DNA of 64,000 nucleotides from Streptomyces sp. NBC_00353 (GCF_036108815.1 NZ_CP107985.1:248001-312000); one strand, 5' to 3'. Shown: positions 52,462 through 61,573, counted from the stretch's first letter. Translations and numbers: made by a program. The notes: generated by a model from the sequence alone, not told the origin.

Positions 52462-53658
52462 TCAGCGCATGGGGCGGAAACCGGTGCGGACCTCGTTCAC
52501 GAAGTACTCCGGCTGCTCCCAGGCGGCGAAGTGACCGCCCTTGGGAAGCCGGTTGTAGTGGACGAGGTTGGGGTAGGCCTGCTCGGTCCAGCTCTTGGGG
52601 GCCTGGTAGAGCTCGTCGGGGAAGGCGCTGACCGCGACCGGGAGCTTGACGTTGTTGATACCGAAGAACGAGGTCGTGTTCTCCGCATACAGACGGGCCG
52701 CGGAGATCGCCGTGTTGGTCAGCCAGAACAGCGTGATGTTGTCCAGGACGTCGTCCCGGGACAGGCCCTCGGTCACCCCGTCGAAGGACCGGGAGATCAT
52801 GGCCAGGCTCTTCGCGTCGTGGTCGAGCATGAACGCCGCCAGACCGACCGGGGAATCCGCCAGCCCGGTCAGCGACTGAGGGCGGTCCCCCATCATGTAT
52901 GCGTAGTAGACGTGCCGGTAGGTGAAGCCCAGCTGCTCGACGGCCGCCTTCTCCTCGTCGGAGAGCGACAGACCCTCGGGCAGCGGGTCACCCTTGGCGA
53001 GCGCGGCATCGATGCCGGCCGGGATCACCTTGGGCATGTTGGTGTGGATGCCCACCAGACCCTCGGGCTCCTGCGCACCCATCAGGTCGGTGACGATCGC
53101 ACCCCAGTCGCCGCCCTGCGCCACATACTTGGTGTAGCCCAGGCGCTTCATCAGCTCACCCCACGCACGGGCGATGCGCTCCGGGCCCCAGCCCTTCTCC
53201 GAAGGCTTGCCGGAAAACCCGTAACCGGGCATCGACGGAATGATCACGTGGAAGGCGTCCGAGGCCTTCCCGCCGTGGGCGGTGGGGTTGGTGAGCGGCT
53301 CGATGATCTTCAGCTGCTCGATGACCGAGCCCGGCCAGCCGTGCGTCACGATCACCGGCAGCGCGTTCTCGTGCTTGGAACGGACGTGGACGAAGTGGAT
53401 GTCCAGCCCGTCGATCTCGGTGATGAACTGCGGGTAGGAGTTCAGCTTCGCCTCGACCTTGCGCCAGTCGTACTCCTTCGCCCAGTACCGCGCCAGCTTC
53501 TGCATCGTGGCCAGCTGGGTCCCCTGCGACTGATCGACGACGGTCTCCCTCTCCGGCCAGCGCGTGGCCTCGATGCGCGTCCGCAGGTCCTTGAGGTCCG
53601 CCTCGGGGAACTCGAACGTGAACGGACGGATCGCATGCTGGTCAGAGGTAACAGACAT
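52462..53658 (-). CDS. epoxide hydrolase (EHN-domain alpha/beta hydrolase)
   Basis: 398 aa with AAGGAG before the start. The N-terminal EHN domain reads IRPFTFEFPEADLKDLRTRI and RWAKEYDWRKVEAKLNSYPQ-like sequence. The catalytic domain has HGWPGSVIEQLK (oxyanion), QGGDWGAIVTDL with the nucleophile Asp, the two lid Tyr region, and the late His in LPKGGHFAAWEQPE. It opens epoxides to diols. Streptomyces carries several paralogues. Single gene. Confidence 0.92.
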   Translation of the reverse strand: MSVTSDQHAIRPFTFEFPEADLKDLRTRIEATRWPERETVVDQSQGTQLATMQKLARYWAKEYDWRKVEAKLNSYPQFITEIDGLDIHFVHVRSKHENALPVIVTHGWPGSVIEQLKIIEPLTNPTAHGGKASDAFHVIIPSMPGYGFSGKPSEKGWGPERIARAWGELMKRLGYTKYVAQGGDWGAIVTDLMGAQEPEGLVGIHTNMPKVIPAGIDAALAKGDPLPEGLSLSDEEKAAVEQLGFTYRHVYYAYMMGDRPQSLTGLADSPVGLAAFMLDHDAKSLAMISRSFDGVTEGLSRDDVLDNITLFWLTNTAISAARLYAENTTSFFGINNVKLPVAVSAFPDELYQAPKSWTEQAYPNLVHYNRLPKGGHFAAWEQPEYFVNEVRTGFRPMR

Positions 53659-53956
53659 GGTGGTCTCCTTGATGTCTAGTTAGTTGCAGGAGAAGACGGG
53701 ATTCAACACCGAGTTCGCAGACGTATCCGCGACGCGTCTCCCCGCCGGTGCAGGGTCGGGTTACCCGATCCCGCTTTCCGGCGCAGTTCCAATATTGGGC
53801 GTGGGATGCCGCCTCGGTAATCCGGAATGTGACCTAGATTCCGCACGGGGTGGTGCCGTTCTTCCTCGGTAACTTGACGCAGCATCTCGCTGGTGTCGCG
53901 GCCAGTCATGCGACTTAGACGGTGTCTTGATTGGCGATCGCTCGTTGCTCCGGGCA

Positions 53957-54762
53957 TGGACATAGTTGTGCGCCTGGTGCCGGACGGGCTGTGGGAGATC
54001 TTCCAGGACGTGGCGCCGGAGCCTCTGGTACGCCCCCAAGGCGGAGGCCGCCGGAGGTGCGATGATCGCGCGGTGCTGGCCGCGATCATCTTCGTCGCTA
54101 CTTCAGGCTGCACCTGGCGGCAAGTGCCATCGGTCTTCGGGGCCTCCTGGCAGACGGTCCACCGTCGCTTCACCGACTGGTCCATGGCCCGGGTCTGGGC
54201 CAAGCTGCACCGTGTGGTCCTCGACCGGCTCGGCGCGAACGGCGAGCTGGACTGGTCGCGCTGCGCGATCGACTCGGCCAGTGTCCGGGCGGTCAAAGGG
54301 GGCCCCTGACCGGACCGAATCCGACCGATCGCGGCAAGCTCGGATCGAAGATACACGTCATCTGTGACCGCAACGGGCTGCCGATCTCGGTGGGTATCTC
54401 CGGCGCTAACCTCCACGACAGCCAGGCCCTGATCCTGCTGACGCGCGGCATCCCGCCGATCCGTTCCCGCTATGGACCCCGGCGCCGCCGCCCCGGCCAA
54501 ACTCCACGCCGACAAGGGCTACGACTTCGACCACCTGCGAGGATGGCTGCGCCGTCGGCAGATCGTGCCACGCATCGCCCGCCGCGACATCGAACCGTCC
54601 GGCCGCCTGGGTCGGCACCGCTGGGTGGTCGAGCGCACGATGTCCTGGCTGAACGGCTGCCGCCGCCTGCACCGACGCTACGAACGCAAGGCCGAGCACT
54701 TCCTCGCCTTCGTCGGCATCGCCTGCACCCTCATCTGCTACCGCAGAGCGGTGCAGGACTAG
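53957..54762 (+). pseudogene. IS5-family transposase, two frame changes
   Basis: ORF A (53957-54309) has VPDGLWEIFQDVAPEPLVRP, CTWRQVPSVFGASWQTVHRR and the first catalytic Asp in CAIDSASVRAVKGG. It continues one frame back after CCCC (54303-54306) as TGPNPTDRGKLGSKIHVICD, compatible with the programmed -1 shift known in this group. A second change, in CCCC at 54491-54494, leads to AAPAKLHADKGYDFDHLRGW and HRWVVERTMSWLNGCRR, holding the second Asp and the Glu. Two shifts are more than the usual one, so the copy is probably inactive unless the second is an error. Confidence 0.85.
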
Positions 54763-55064
54763 GACTTGGCCCAATAGATCATGCGCTCGTGAGGCTGCAT
54801 GTTGGCCGCGTCCGGCACACCCACCATGACGCGCGGCTCGATCAGCGGAATCTCTGGATAGAGAAACGCCTCCAGGTCGCCAATCGCATCGGCGATGTCT
54901 TCGTCGATCTCGGCGGTATGGCGACGTACCCAGAAGGAGAGCAGCACTCTTTCCTCCTCGGCCGCAATCGCTACCGCTACCACATCGGATGAGATCAGCC
55001 CTAGCAGGGCCTGCACCGCAGTGAGGGCAATGTCGTTGACGCGCTGAAGCTCGGGGTCTGCCAT
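54759..55064 (-). CDS. IS-borne passenger protein of unknown function
   Basis: 101 aa: MADPELQRVNDIALTAVQAL, LGLISSDVVAVAIAAEEERV, LLSFWVRRHTAEIDEDIADA and IGDLEAFLYPEIPLIEPRVM are the successive segments. Soluble, acidic, alpha/beta in character, with no membrane helix or DNA-binding motif. The gene is intact and lies wholly inside the IS5-like element, on the opposite strand to the transposase; the two stop codons overlap by 4 bp. That an undamaged accessory gene persists beside a broken transposase suggests it has its own benefit or that the element was recently complete. Function unknown. Confidence 0.7.
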   Translation of the reverse strand: MADPELQRVNDIALTAVQALLGLISSDVVAVAIAAEEERVLLSFWVRRHTAEIDEDIADAIGDLEAFLYPEIPLIEPRVMVGVPDAANMQPHERMIYWAKS

Positions 55065-55134
55065 GCCGGTGCATCCTGCCGGTCACCAATCGATCGCGCC
55101 AACTGAGACATCGTCTTAGGTGATGTCGTTTGGG

Positions 55135-55242
55135 TCAGCGGGCAGACCGGAGCAAGACGCCTACGATGTGCAGTCCGGCCACGTAGATGGTTGCGGCCTT
55201 CTCGTAGGGGTGGCATCGGCGCGGTTGCGCTGTGACATCCGC
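55135..55242 (-). pseudogene. C-terminal scrap of another IS5-like transposase
   Basis: The minus-strand frame ends PYEKAATIYVAGLHIVGVLL then RSAR-stop, matching the YEKTATxYLAGLHIAGIF tail of a different IS5-type transposase. The rest is not readable. Confidence 0.5.
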
Positions 55243-55669
55243 GAAGGCAGGCCCGTCTTCGGCCCACAGCTCCGACGCCATGAACGCTTGCAGCGCCTGC
55301 GCCACCCTGTCCCCTGGCCCGCTCTGCCCGTGCCTCATCCATACCGGCCCGAGCGCCGGCCTTGGAGTTGGCACCCGTGCAACCGTGACCAGCGCCTTGG
55401 CCCGCGGCCTGTCCGAGAGGACCCGGGGGCTGCGATCAAGCGGAGAAGCCGGGCAGACCGGCGGCCATCCCATGCCCTGAGCAAAAGACTCCGGAGCGAT
55501 CACTTCGGAATCAAGTCTGTGGTCAGGGCTCAGGCGTTCCTCGCATGCCCAGCCGTCGCCCACCTCAGTCCATAGGACACGGTCTTCAGTCAGCTGACTG
55601 ATGCCCAGGACGGGCCCTGGCGGTCAAGGTAGATGGAACACTCCCGCATCCTGAAAGGGGCGCCGCCCC
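55243..55669. other. 427-bp region with a motif copy
   Basis: Holds the partial dispersed motif at 55588-55607; otherwise nothing recognised. Confidence 0.35.
55588..55607 (+). repeat. dispersed motif, partial copy b
   Basis: AGTCAGCTGACTGATGCCCA, related to AGTCACATGACTGATGCACA at 56368. The core AGTCAGCTGACT is a perfect 12-bp palindrome. Confidence 0.5.
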
Positions 55670-56137
55670 ATGCCACTCAAGAAGCAAGGCCTTTCGGCTC
55701 GCGACCGGTCTGACCACTGCATGCGCTCGCTGCGCCTGAGTATCAACAGGGTTCTTTGGCCGTCGATCCGTCTCCCACTCAAGGCAGAACTTCATTACAC
55801 CGAGGCGGACCCTCTTGTCGTGCTGTTGGAACTGCGCTCGCCGGGGGGCGGTGTGGTCACGTGGACAGTCTCGCGTGACCTGCTCTTCGACGGCACCGAG
55901 GAACCGAGCGGCATGGGGGACGTACGGTTGTGGCCGTCGGTCGTCCACGGACGCCGTGTGGTGTGCATGAGGCTGGAGGGACATGGCCGGTCATGCCTTC
56001 TCGAGATGGATCGAGGGCAGCTGGAGGAATGGCTGATGGAGACCTTCGATCTGGTTCATCCTGGCACGGAGTTCTGCCAGGTCGACTGGGACGCCAGTGT
56101 GGCTGCCCTTGTCGAAGGGAAGCGGAATCAGCCCTGA
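55670..56137 (+). CDS. SsgA-family sporulation/cell-division regulator
   Basis: 155 aa. SsgA-like proteins (SALPs) occur in sporulating actinomycetes and control septum site choice and wall remodelling. Seen: IRLPLKAELHYTEADPLVVL, VTWTVSRDLLFDGTEEPSGM, GDVRLWPS, CLLEMDRGQLEEWLMETFDL and VHPGTEFCQVDWD. The N-terminal ~30 residues are more basic than usual. ATG at 55670 after AAAGGGG. It lies between two copies of a dispersed motif, perhaps moved in by mobile elements. Confidence 0.85.
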   Translation: MPLKKQGLSARDRSDHCMRSLRLSINRVLWPSIRLPLKAELHYTEADPLVVLLELRSPGGGVVTWTVSRDLLFDGTEEPSGMGDVRLWPSVVHGRRVVCMRLEGHGRSCLLEMDRGQLEEWLMETFDLVHPGTEFCQVDWDASVAALVEGKRNQP

Positions 56138-56551
56138 ATCAGGAGCCACAGAGCGCAGGGGGCAGGGTGCGCAGGGGCGTATCTCGTATGAGATCGCCCT
56201 TGGTGGCGGAGCCGCGCTCGTCGGGGCAGGGGCAACCGGGCAGTGTGCCCGGCCGCGGGTGCTTACGGTCAGCCAGGGCGGCCGGGGCAACGACATCGGC
56301 GTGCGATCGGCGGCAGTGGTTTCAGTGTCCGCGGCGATGGCGTGTCGAAAGTGCACCGAGGGTTCTCAGTCACATGACTGATGCACAGACGCTGCCGCAG
56401 GAGTGTGGACGCAAGCAGCGGTCTTGGTGATCACTGGGCGTCGTGCACCTGCATTGAATTCATGTGCGTGTGCCACTGCCTTCGCTCCGTTTGCCCGGGG
56501 CTGTCCTGTGCGCCGCGACGCCATGCAGTGGTTCCCCAGTTGTGTCGTCCG
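56138..56551. other. 414-bp region with a motif copy
   Basis: A minus-strand open frame (56026-56356 region) shows no domain. The full dispersed motif is at 56368-56393. Confidence 0.35.
56368..56393 (+). repeat. 26-bp dispersed motif, copy c
   Basis: AGTCACATGACTGATGCACA followed by GACGCT; AGTCACATGACT is nearly palindromic. Matches 49786-49811 on the other strand with two differences. Confidence 0.6.
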
Positions 56552-57889
56552 TCAGCCGAAGCGTCCGGTGCGGTGTGGGCGGATCGCGGCGGCGACGGCG
56601 TCGGCCAGGGTCGGCACCTCGTCCACGGTGAGAGGCGAGATGGTGATACGGATGCCGGGCGGCGAGGAGAGCCGGAAGCGCGCGCCGGGTGCGACCGCCC
56701 AGCCGGCCTGCAGCAGCCGGGTCACCGCCCCGGTCTCGTCGGGGACGGGCACCCAGACGTTCATGCTGCTGCGGCCGTAGGCCGTGACGCCTCGGTCGGC
56801 CAGGGCCCGCACGAGACCGTCGCGCCGCGCGGCGTAGGCGGCGGACACCGCCGCGATGTCCACGGCGTCGGTGCGCCACAGGTGGGTCACGGTGTGCTGG
56901 ATCAGGTGGCTGACCCAGCCGGGGCCGAGGCGGTAGCGGCCGCGGACCCGGTCGACGGTGAGGGGGTCGCCGGTGAGGGCGGCCAGGCGCAGGTCGGGGC
57001 CGTAGGCCTTGGCTGTCGAGCGGACGAGCATCCAGTGTTGTGTGCTGCCGGCGAGCGGGTGGAGCGGCAGTTCGGTGAGTCCGTGCACGTGGTCGTCGTC
57101 GATGACGAGGACCTGTGGGTGGCCGGTGAGGATGGCGCGCAGGTCGCGGGCGCGGGTGGCCGAGATCGTGGCGCCGGTGGGGTTCTGGCCGCGGTCGGTG
57201 ACGATCAGTGCTCGTGCGCCCTGCCCAAGCGCCCGCTCCACGTCGTGGGGCAGGGGGCCGTCGTCGTCGACGCCGACCGGGATCGGCCGCAGTCCGAGGG
57301 CGGGGACGAGGTCGAAGAGGCTGCCCCAGCCCGGGTCCTCCACCGCCACCGCGTCGCCGGGGCGCAGGTGGGCAAGGAGCGCGCGCTCCATGGCGTCGAG
57401 CGATCCGGAGGTGAGTCCGACCGGGCCGTCGGGGACGCCGTCGGCGTCGAAGGCGGCGCGGGCCAGGCGGCCGAGCTCGTCATCGACCGGGGCGTGGCCG
57501 TACAGCATGGGCTGTCGCGCGTGCCGGGCGGCGGCCTCGGCCAGTGCCTCGCCGAGTGGGGGTAGCAGCGCGGTGTCCGGGTTGCCGGCGGAGAGGTCCC
57601 GTGTTCCGGGCGGCACCTCCAGGCGGATCTCGTCGTGCGCGGTGGTGGCGGGGCGTGGCCGCACGCGGCTGCCGCGCCGGCCCGCGGTCTCGATGACGCC
57701 GCGGTCGCGCAGCAGGCGGTAGGCGGCGGCGACGGTGTTGGGGTTGACGCCGAGTTCGGTGGCGAGCTCCCGCAGCGGTGGCAGCGCGGTGCCTGGCGCA
57801 AGCGTGCCCTGTCCGATGGCCTGCTCGATGCTCGCCGCGATCTCCGCCGCGCCACGTCCAGCAAACGTGTATTCTCCTATCACAAACAT
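56552..57889 (-). CDS. MocR-type GntR/aminotransferase regulator (PtsJ-like)
   Basis: 445 aa. The N-terminal GntR winged helix (GRGAAEIAASIEQAIGQGTL; LRELATELGVNPNTVAAAYR) is fused to a fold-type I aminotransferase domain with the PLP Lys in RSTAKAYGPDLRLAAL and conserved GSLDAMERALLAHLRPGD. MocR proteins bind PLP and often regulate vitamin B6 genes. The divergent neighbour is a pyridoxamine-phosphate-oxidase-family protein, which fits a B6 role. Only about 31 bp separate the two starts, so a shared, probably leaderless promoter is likely. Confidence 0.9.
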   Translation of the reverse strand: MFVIGEYTFAGRGAAEIAASIEQAIGQGTLAPGTALPPLRELATELGVNPNTVAAAYRLLRDRGVIETAGRRGSRVRPRPATTAHDEIRLEVPPGTRDLSAGNPDTALLPPLGEALAEAAARHARQPMLYGHAPVDDELGRLARAAFDADGVPDGPVGLTSGSLDAMERALLAHLRPGDAVAVEDPGWGSLFDLVPALGLRPIPVGVDDDGPLPHDVERALGQGARALIVTDRGQNPTGATISATRARDLRAILTGHPQVLVIDDDHVHGLTELPLHPLAGSTQHWMLVRSTAKAYGPDLRLAALTGDPLTVDRVRGRYRLGPGWVSHLIQHTVTHLWRTDAVDIAAVSAAYAARRDGLVRALADRGVTAYGRSSMNVWVPVPDETGAVTRLLQAGWAVAPGARFRLSSPPGIRITISPLTVDEVPTLADAVAAAIRPHRTGRFG

Positions 57890-57920
57890 CCAGTATGCAC
57901 TAGTTCAAAAGGATTGCGCT

Positions 57921-58592
57921 ATATCTTCCCCGCCCTCCGTCAGCGATGCGTACGCCGCTACGGACCGCACCGTCCCGACCCGCATCCGCAGGCACGCCTC
58001 GTACGACCGTGAGCTGGTGCACGCGATTCTCGACGCGGACTACCTCTGCCACCTCGGTTTCGTCCGTGACGGTGCCCCGGTCGTGCTGCCGACCCTGTAC
58101 GCCCGCGTCGGGGAACGGCTCTACGTGCACGGCTCCGCCGGCTCCCGGCCGCTGCGCGGCGCCGGCGAGGACACCGGGCTCGCGGTGTGCCTGACCGTCA
58201 CGCACGTGGACGGGCTCGTGCTGGCCCGGTCCGCCATCCATCACGCGATCAACTACCGCTGCGTGGTCGTGCACGGCGTCGCCCGCCAGGTCACCGACCC
58301 CGTCGAACGCTCGGCCGCCCTGGACGCCCTGATCGACCACATCGTGCCCGGCCGCGCCGCAGACTCCCGCCCCGCGAACGTCAAGGAACTGGCCGCCACC
58401 GCCGTCGTCGCCCTCGACCTCCACGAGGTCTCCGCCAAGGTGCGCACCGGTGACCCCAACGACGACCCCGACGACCTCGCCCTCCCCCACTGGACGGGCG
58501 TGCTGCCCGTGACGCGTACCTACGGGGAGCCTGTGCCCGCCGACGATCTCGACCCGTCGATCACCGTCCCCGGCTACCTCACGGAACGCTGA
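57921..58592 (+). CDS. PNPOx-like FMN-binding protein with a non-canonical start
   Basis: About 223 aa of the pyridoxamine 5'-phosphate oxidase-like split-barrel fold: VPTRIRRHASYDRELVHAIL, CHLGFVRDGAPVVLPTLYAR, VGERLYVHGSAGSRPLRGAG and SAIHHAINYRCVVVHGVARQ. No ATG, GTG or TTG lies at the expected N-terminus. An ATA at 57921 stands 7 bp after AAAAGGA (57907-57913), exactly where a start should be, so the ATG may have mutated to ATA. An in-frame GTG 32 codons on would remove part of the fold. Divergent from the MocR regulator. Confidence 0.75.
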   Translation: MSSPPSVSDAYAATDRTVPTRIRRHASYDRELVHAILDADYLCHLGFVRDGAPVVLPTLYARVGERLYVHGSAGSRPLRGAGEDTGLAVCLTVTHVDGLVLARSAIHHAINYRCVVVHGVARQVTDPVERSAALDALIDHIVPGRAADSRPANVKELAATAVVALDLHEVSAKVRTGDPNDDPDDLALPHWTGVLPVTRTYGEPVPADDLDPSITVPGYLTER

Positions 58593-58609
58593 AAGAAGTC
58601 CCGCGCACA

Positions 58610-58786
58610 ATCATCCGTCCCCGGGACGCCGCCGTCGGCGACAGCGCATGGCAGGGCCGGCTCACTGCGCACGACTTCACCCGGCCGTCCTTCGCCCAGC
58701 TGCTGCACATCGCCCACGATGCGCAGCAACGCGAGGCCGTCACCCACCTCGCCCGGCCCACCCCCCAGGCCCGCGAACAGCAATGA
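58610..58786 (+). other. short open frame after the PNPOx gene
   Basis: Reads IIRPRDAAVGDSAWQGRLTA then HDFTRPSFAQLLHIAHDAQQ and ends with TGA at 58784. Protein-like composition, but no start codon and no recognised family. Possibly a former C-terminal gene piece between PNPOx and the LuxR regulator. Confidence 0.3.
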
Positions 58787-58795
58787 GAGCGTGTA

Positions 58796-61573
58796 ATGAT
58801 CGGCAGTCACTCCCCCGCACGCGGCACCGCCGACCGCCTGATCGGCCGGGACCGCGACCTTCAGCGGATCCGTGATCTGCTGGGCATCGGAGCCGGAGGC
58901 GGCGCACTTCTGCTGTCAGGAGAAGCGGGCGTCGGGAAGACGGCAGTGCTGGACGCCCTCGCCGAGGCGGCCCGGGCGGACGGAACCCGGGTTCTGCGCG
59001 CCGGTGGTGTGGAGTTCGAGGCGAACTGCAGCTACTCGGGTCTCAACCAGGTCCTCTTTCCCTTCCAGGACGCGCTCGGCGAACTGCAGGCGCCCTTCCG
59101 TGACGCCCTGCGCGTCGCCCTCGGTTTCGAAAGCGGCTCACCGCCGGAACGGCTCATGGTCTCCAACGCCGTACTGCTCCTGCTGCGAACGGTCGCAGCC
59201 GGTGACCCGCTTCTGCTCGTCATCGACGACCTGCCCTGGCTCGACCGGGCGAGTGCGGCCGTACTGGGTTTCGTCGCGCGCCGGGCAACCGGCATCCGCG
59301 TGAGCTTTCTCGCCACATCGCGTTCCGGTTCGCAGAGCCTGCACGACAGCGGTGTCCTGCCCGAATACCAGCTGCAGCCGTTGGACGAAGCGTCGGCGGA
59401 CCACCTGGTCAGTACAAGGTTCCCGGACCTGGTCGCCAGTGCCCGCCGGCGCCTGCTGACCGTGGCGCATGGCAACCCACTGGCCCTGCTGGAACTGCCG
59501 TCCGCACTGTCCGCGATGCGGGGACCGGCCGGCGAAGTCCCCGCCGTGCTGCCGCTCAGCCGGTGCCTGGAGACAGTCTTCGGCTCCCGGATTACGAGTC
59601 TGCCGCAGCCGTCGCAGCGTCTTCTGCTGCTGGCCGCGCTGGAAGGTGTAGGCGATCTCGGGGTGCTGCAGGCTGCCACGCGGCAGGCGAACGACGGATA
59701 CGACCTGGACGACCTGACACCTGCCGAGCGCGACCAACTGGTCCACATCGACGAGGGAGCGCGACGGCTGAGGTTCCGTCACCCCCTCATCCGCTCGGCA
59801 GTGGTGGAGAACTCCACCAGCGGCGAACGGCGCGCGGTGCACGCCGCGCTCGCCCACGTCCTGGTGGACCAGCCCGAACGGCGGGCCTGGCACCTGGGCG
59901 AGGCGACCCTGGAACCGGACGAGAACGTGGCCGCCCTGCTGGAGCACGCGGCGCGGATCACTTTGCGCCGCGGTGATGCCGCGGGCAGCATGCGGACACT
60001 GATCCGGTCCGCGGACCTCACCCCGCCCGGCTCCGACCGCGGCCGCCGGCTCGCCGAGGCGGCCTACGTCGGCGCCGAATCCACCGGGGCCCTGCCCAGC
60101 GCCCAAAGGCTCCTGGACGAGGCCAGGCAGGCGGCCCCCGATCACAAGAGCTCCCTGCACTCGGCGGCAACCACTGCCGTTCTCATCCTGAACGGCGACA
60201 GCGATGTCGACACGGCCCACCGTCTGCTGGTCGACGCGATCGAAGCCGGAACCCACGCGTACGACGCCGACGACAAGGCGCTCGTGGACGCGCTTCACGC
60301 GCTTGCGCTGGTCTGCTTCTTCGGTGCCCGACGCGACCTGTGGCAGCCCTACTACCGGGCGCTGGAGAAGCTGACGCCCGAGGTGCCCGTGGTCCTGTCC
60401 GCGCTGGGCAAGACGTTCTCCGACCCGGCACGCACAGGCGCCGCGGCCTCGGAGGAACTCGACCACCTCGTGGCGGAGTTGACCGAGATGACCGACCCCG
60501 CCCCGATGCAGCGGACCGGTTCGGCGGCCCTCTATGTCGACCGGCTGGGAGATGTCCGCGAAGCGCAGTGGCGGATGGTACGCATGGGACGCGACGGCGG
60601 CCCGGCCCGCCGGCACATGGCCGGACTGATCCACCTCTGTCTGGACGACTACCTCACCGGAATGTGGGACGAAGCGGCGCAACTGGCCGACGAGGGAGTC
60701 CAGCTGTGCGAAACACACGGCTACACCGCCTTCGCCTGGTACTTCCTGTACGTCCAGGCCCTCCTCGCCGGCGCCCGCGGGGACGCGGACCGAGCGGACG
60801 CGACAGCCGAAGGCGTCATCCACTGGGCGACGCGCCGCAGGGCGTTCTGTGCCGCGCACTATGCCCATCACGCGGCAGCCGTGGCAGCCCTGGGACGCGG
60901 TGACTTCGCCGGCGCATACGAGCACGCAGGCGCCATCAGCCCCGCAGGAACTCTCGCCTCGCACGCGCCGCACGCTCTGTGGGCGACGATGGACCTGGTC
61001 GAGGCCGCCGTCCGGACCGACCGGCAGACGGAGGCCGCCGCCCATGTACGCGCGATGCGGGAAGCCGACGTGGCCAGGATCTCCTCACGCCACGCCCTGC
61101 TGATGGAGGCCTGTGCCGCCCTGGCCACCACAAACGACGACGAGGCCCTCGCACTGTTCACGAAAGCCCTGGCGGTCGCGGGCGCTGAGCGGTGGATGTT
61201 CGACTTCGCCCGCGTCCAACTCGCCTACGGCGAACGATTGCGACGCGTCAGGGCAACCACAGAATCCAGAGGACCTCTCAGCGCCGCACTGTCCACATTC
61301 GAACACCTCGGGGCCCGTCCATGGGTCGAACGCGCCGAGACGGAACTGCGGGCCGCCGGCTCCGGCAGGCGCCGACCCGGGGCTTCCACAGCACATACGC
61401 TCACACCCCAGGAACTGGAAATAGCCCGGCTCGCCGCCTCCGGCCTGACCAACAAGCAGGTAGCGGAACGTCTGTTCCTCTCCCACCGGACCGTCGGCGC
61501 CCACCTCTACCAGATCTACCCGAAGTTGGGCATCACCTCCCGCGCCATGCTGCGAGACGCCCTGGAATCCTGA
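58796..61573 (+). CDS. LuxR-family ATPase regulator (LAL type)
   Basis: 925 aa, the usual size of large ATP-binding LuxR (LAL) regulators. The N-terminal AAA-like ATPase has RLIGRDRDLQRIRDLL, Walker A LLSGEAGVGKTAVLDAL (residues ~40-55) and Walker B LLLVIDDLPWLDRASAAVLG. A long helical TPR-like middle is followed by the C-terminal LuxR helix-turn-helix (LTPQELEIARLAASGLTNKQ and VAERLFLSHRTVGAHLYQIY). LALs activate secondary-metabolite and catabolic operons. Here no biosynthetic cluster adjoins; the ALDH operon beyond the repeat runs convergently. Confidence 0.92.
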   Translation: MIGSHSPARGTADRLIGRDRDLQRIRDLLGIGAGGGALLLSGEAGVGKTAVLDALAEAARADGTRVLRAGGVEFEANCSYSGLNQVLFPFQDALGELQAPFRDALRVALGFESGSPPERLMVSNAVLLLLRTVAAGDPLLLVIDDLPWLDRASAAVLGFVARRATGIRVSFLATSRSGSQSLHDSGVLPEYQLQPLDEASADHLVSTRFPDLVASARRRLLTVAHGNPLALLELPSALSAMRGPAGEVPAVLPLSRCLETVFGSRITSLPQPSQRLLLLAALEGVGDLGVLQAATRQANDGYDLDDLTPAERDQLVHIDEGARRLRFRHPLIRSAVVENSTSGERRAVHAALAHVLVDQPERRAWHLGEATLEPDENVAALLEHAARITLRRGDAAGSMRTLIRSADLTPPGSDRGRRLAEAAYVGAESTGALPSAQRLLDEARQAAPDHKSSLHSAATTAVLILNGDSDVDTAHRLLVDAIEAGTHAYDADDKALVDALHALALVCFFGARRDLWQPYYRALEKLTPEVPVVLSALGKTFSDPARTGAAASEELDHLVAELTEMTDPAPMQRTGSAALYVDRLGDVREAQWRMVRMGRDGGPARRHMAGLIHLCLDDYLTGMWDEAAQLADEGVQLCETHGYTAFAWYFLYVQALLAGARGDADRADATAEGVIHWATRRRAFCAAHYAHHAAAVAALGRGDFAGAYEHAGAISPAGTLASHAPHALWATMDLVEAAVRTDRQTEAAAHVRAMREADVARISSRHALLMEACAALATTNDDEALALFTKALAVAGAERWMFDFARVQLAYGERLRRVRATTESRGPLSAALSTFEHLGARPWVERAETELRAAGSGRRRPGASTAHTLTPQELEIARLAASGLTNKQVAERLFLSHRTVGAHLYQIYPKLGITSRAMLRDALES

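Larger units (their letters stand above)
53918..55115 (+). mobile_element. IS5-family (IS427-like) element with a passenger gene
   Basis: Terminal inverted repeats GACGGTGTCTTGATTGGCG (left) and GACGATGTCTCAGTTGGCG (right, other strand), flanked on both sides by TTA (53915-53917 and 55116-55118), the 3-bp duplication expected for this group. Length 1,198 bp. It contains a frame-broken transposase and, before the right end, an opposite-strand gene of 101 codons. Confidence 0.85.

Noticed and set aside
52330..53679. A 449-codon plus-strand frame opposite the epoxide hydrolase.
   Set aside because: Antisense shadow; the minus strand has the full EHN and catalytic motifs.
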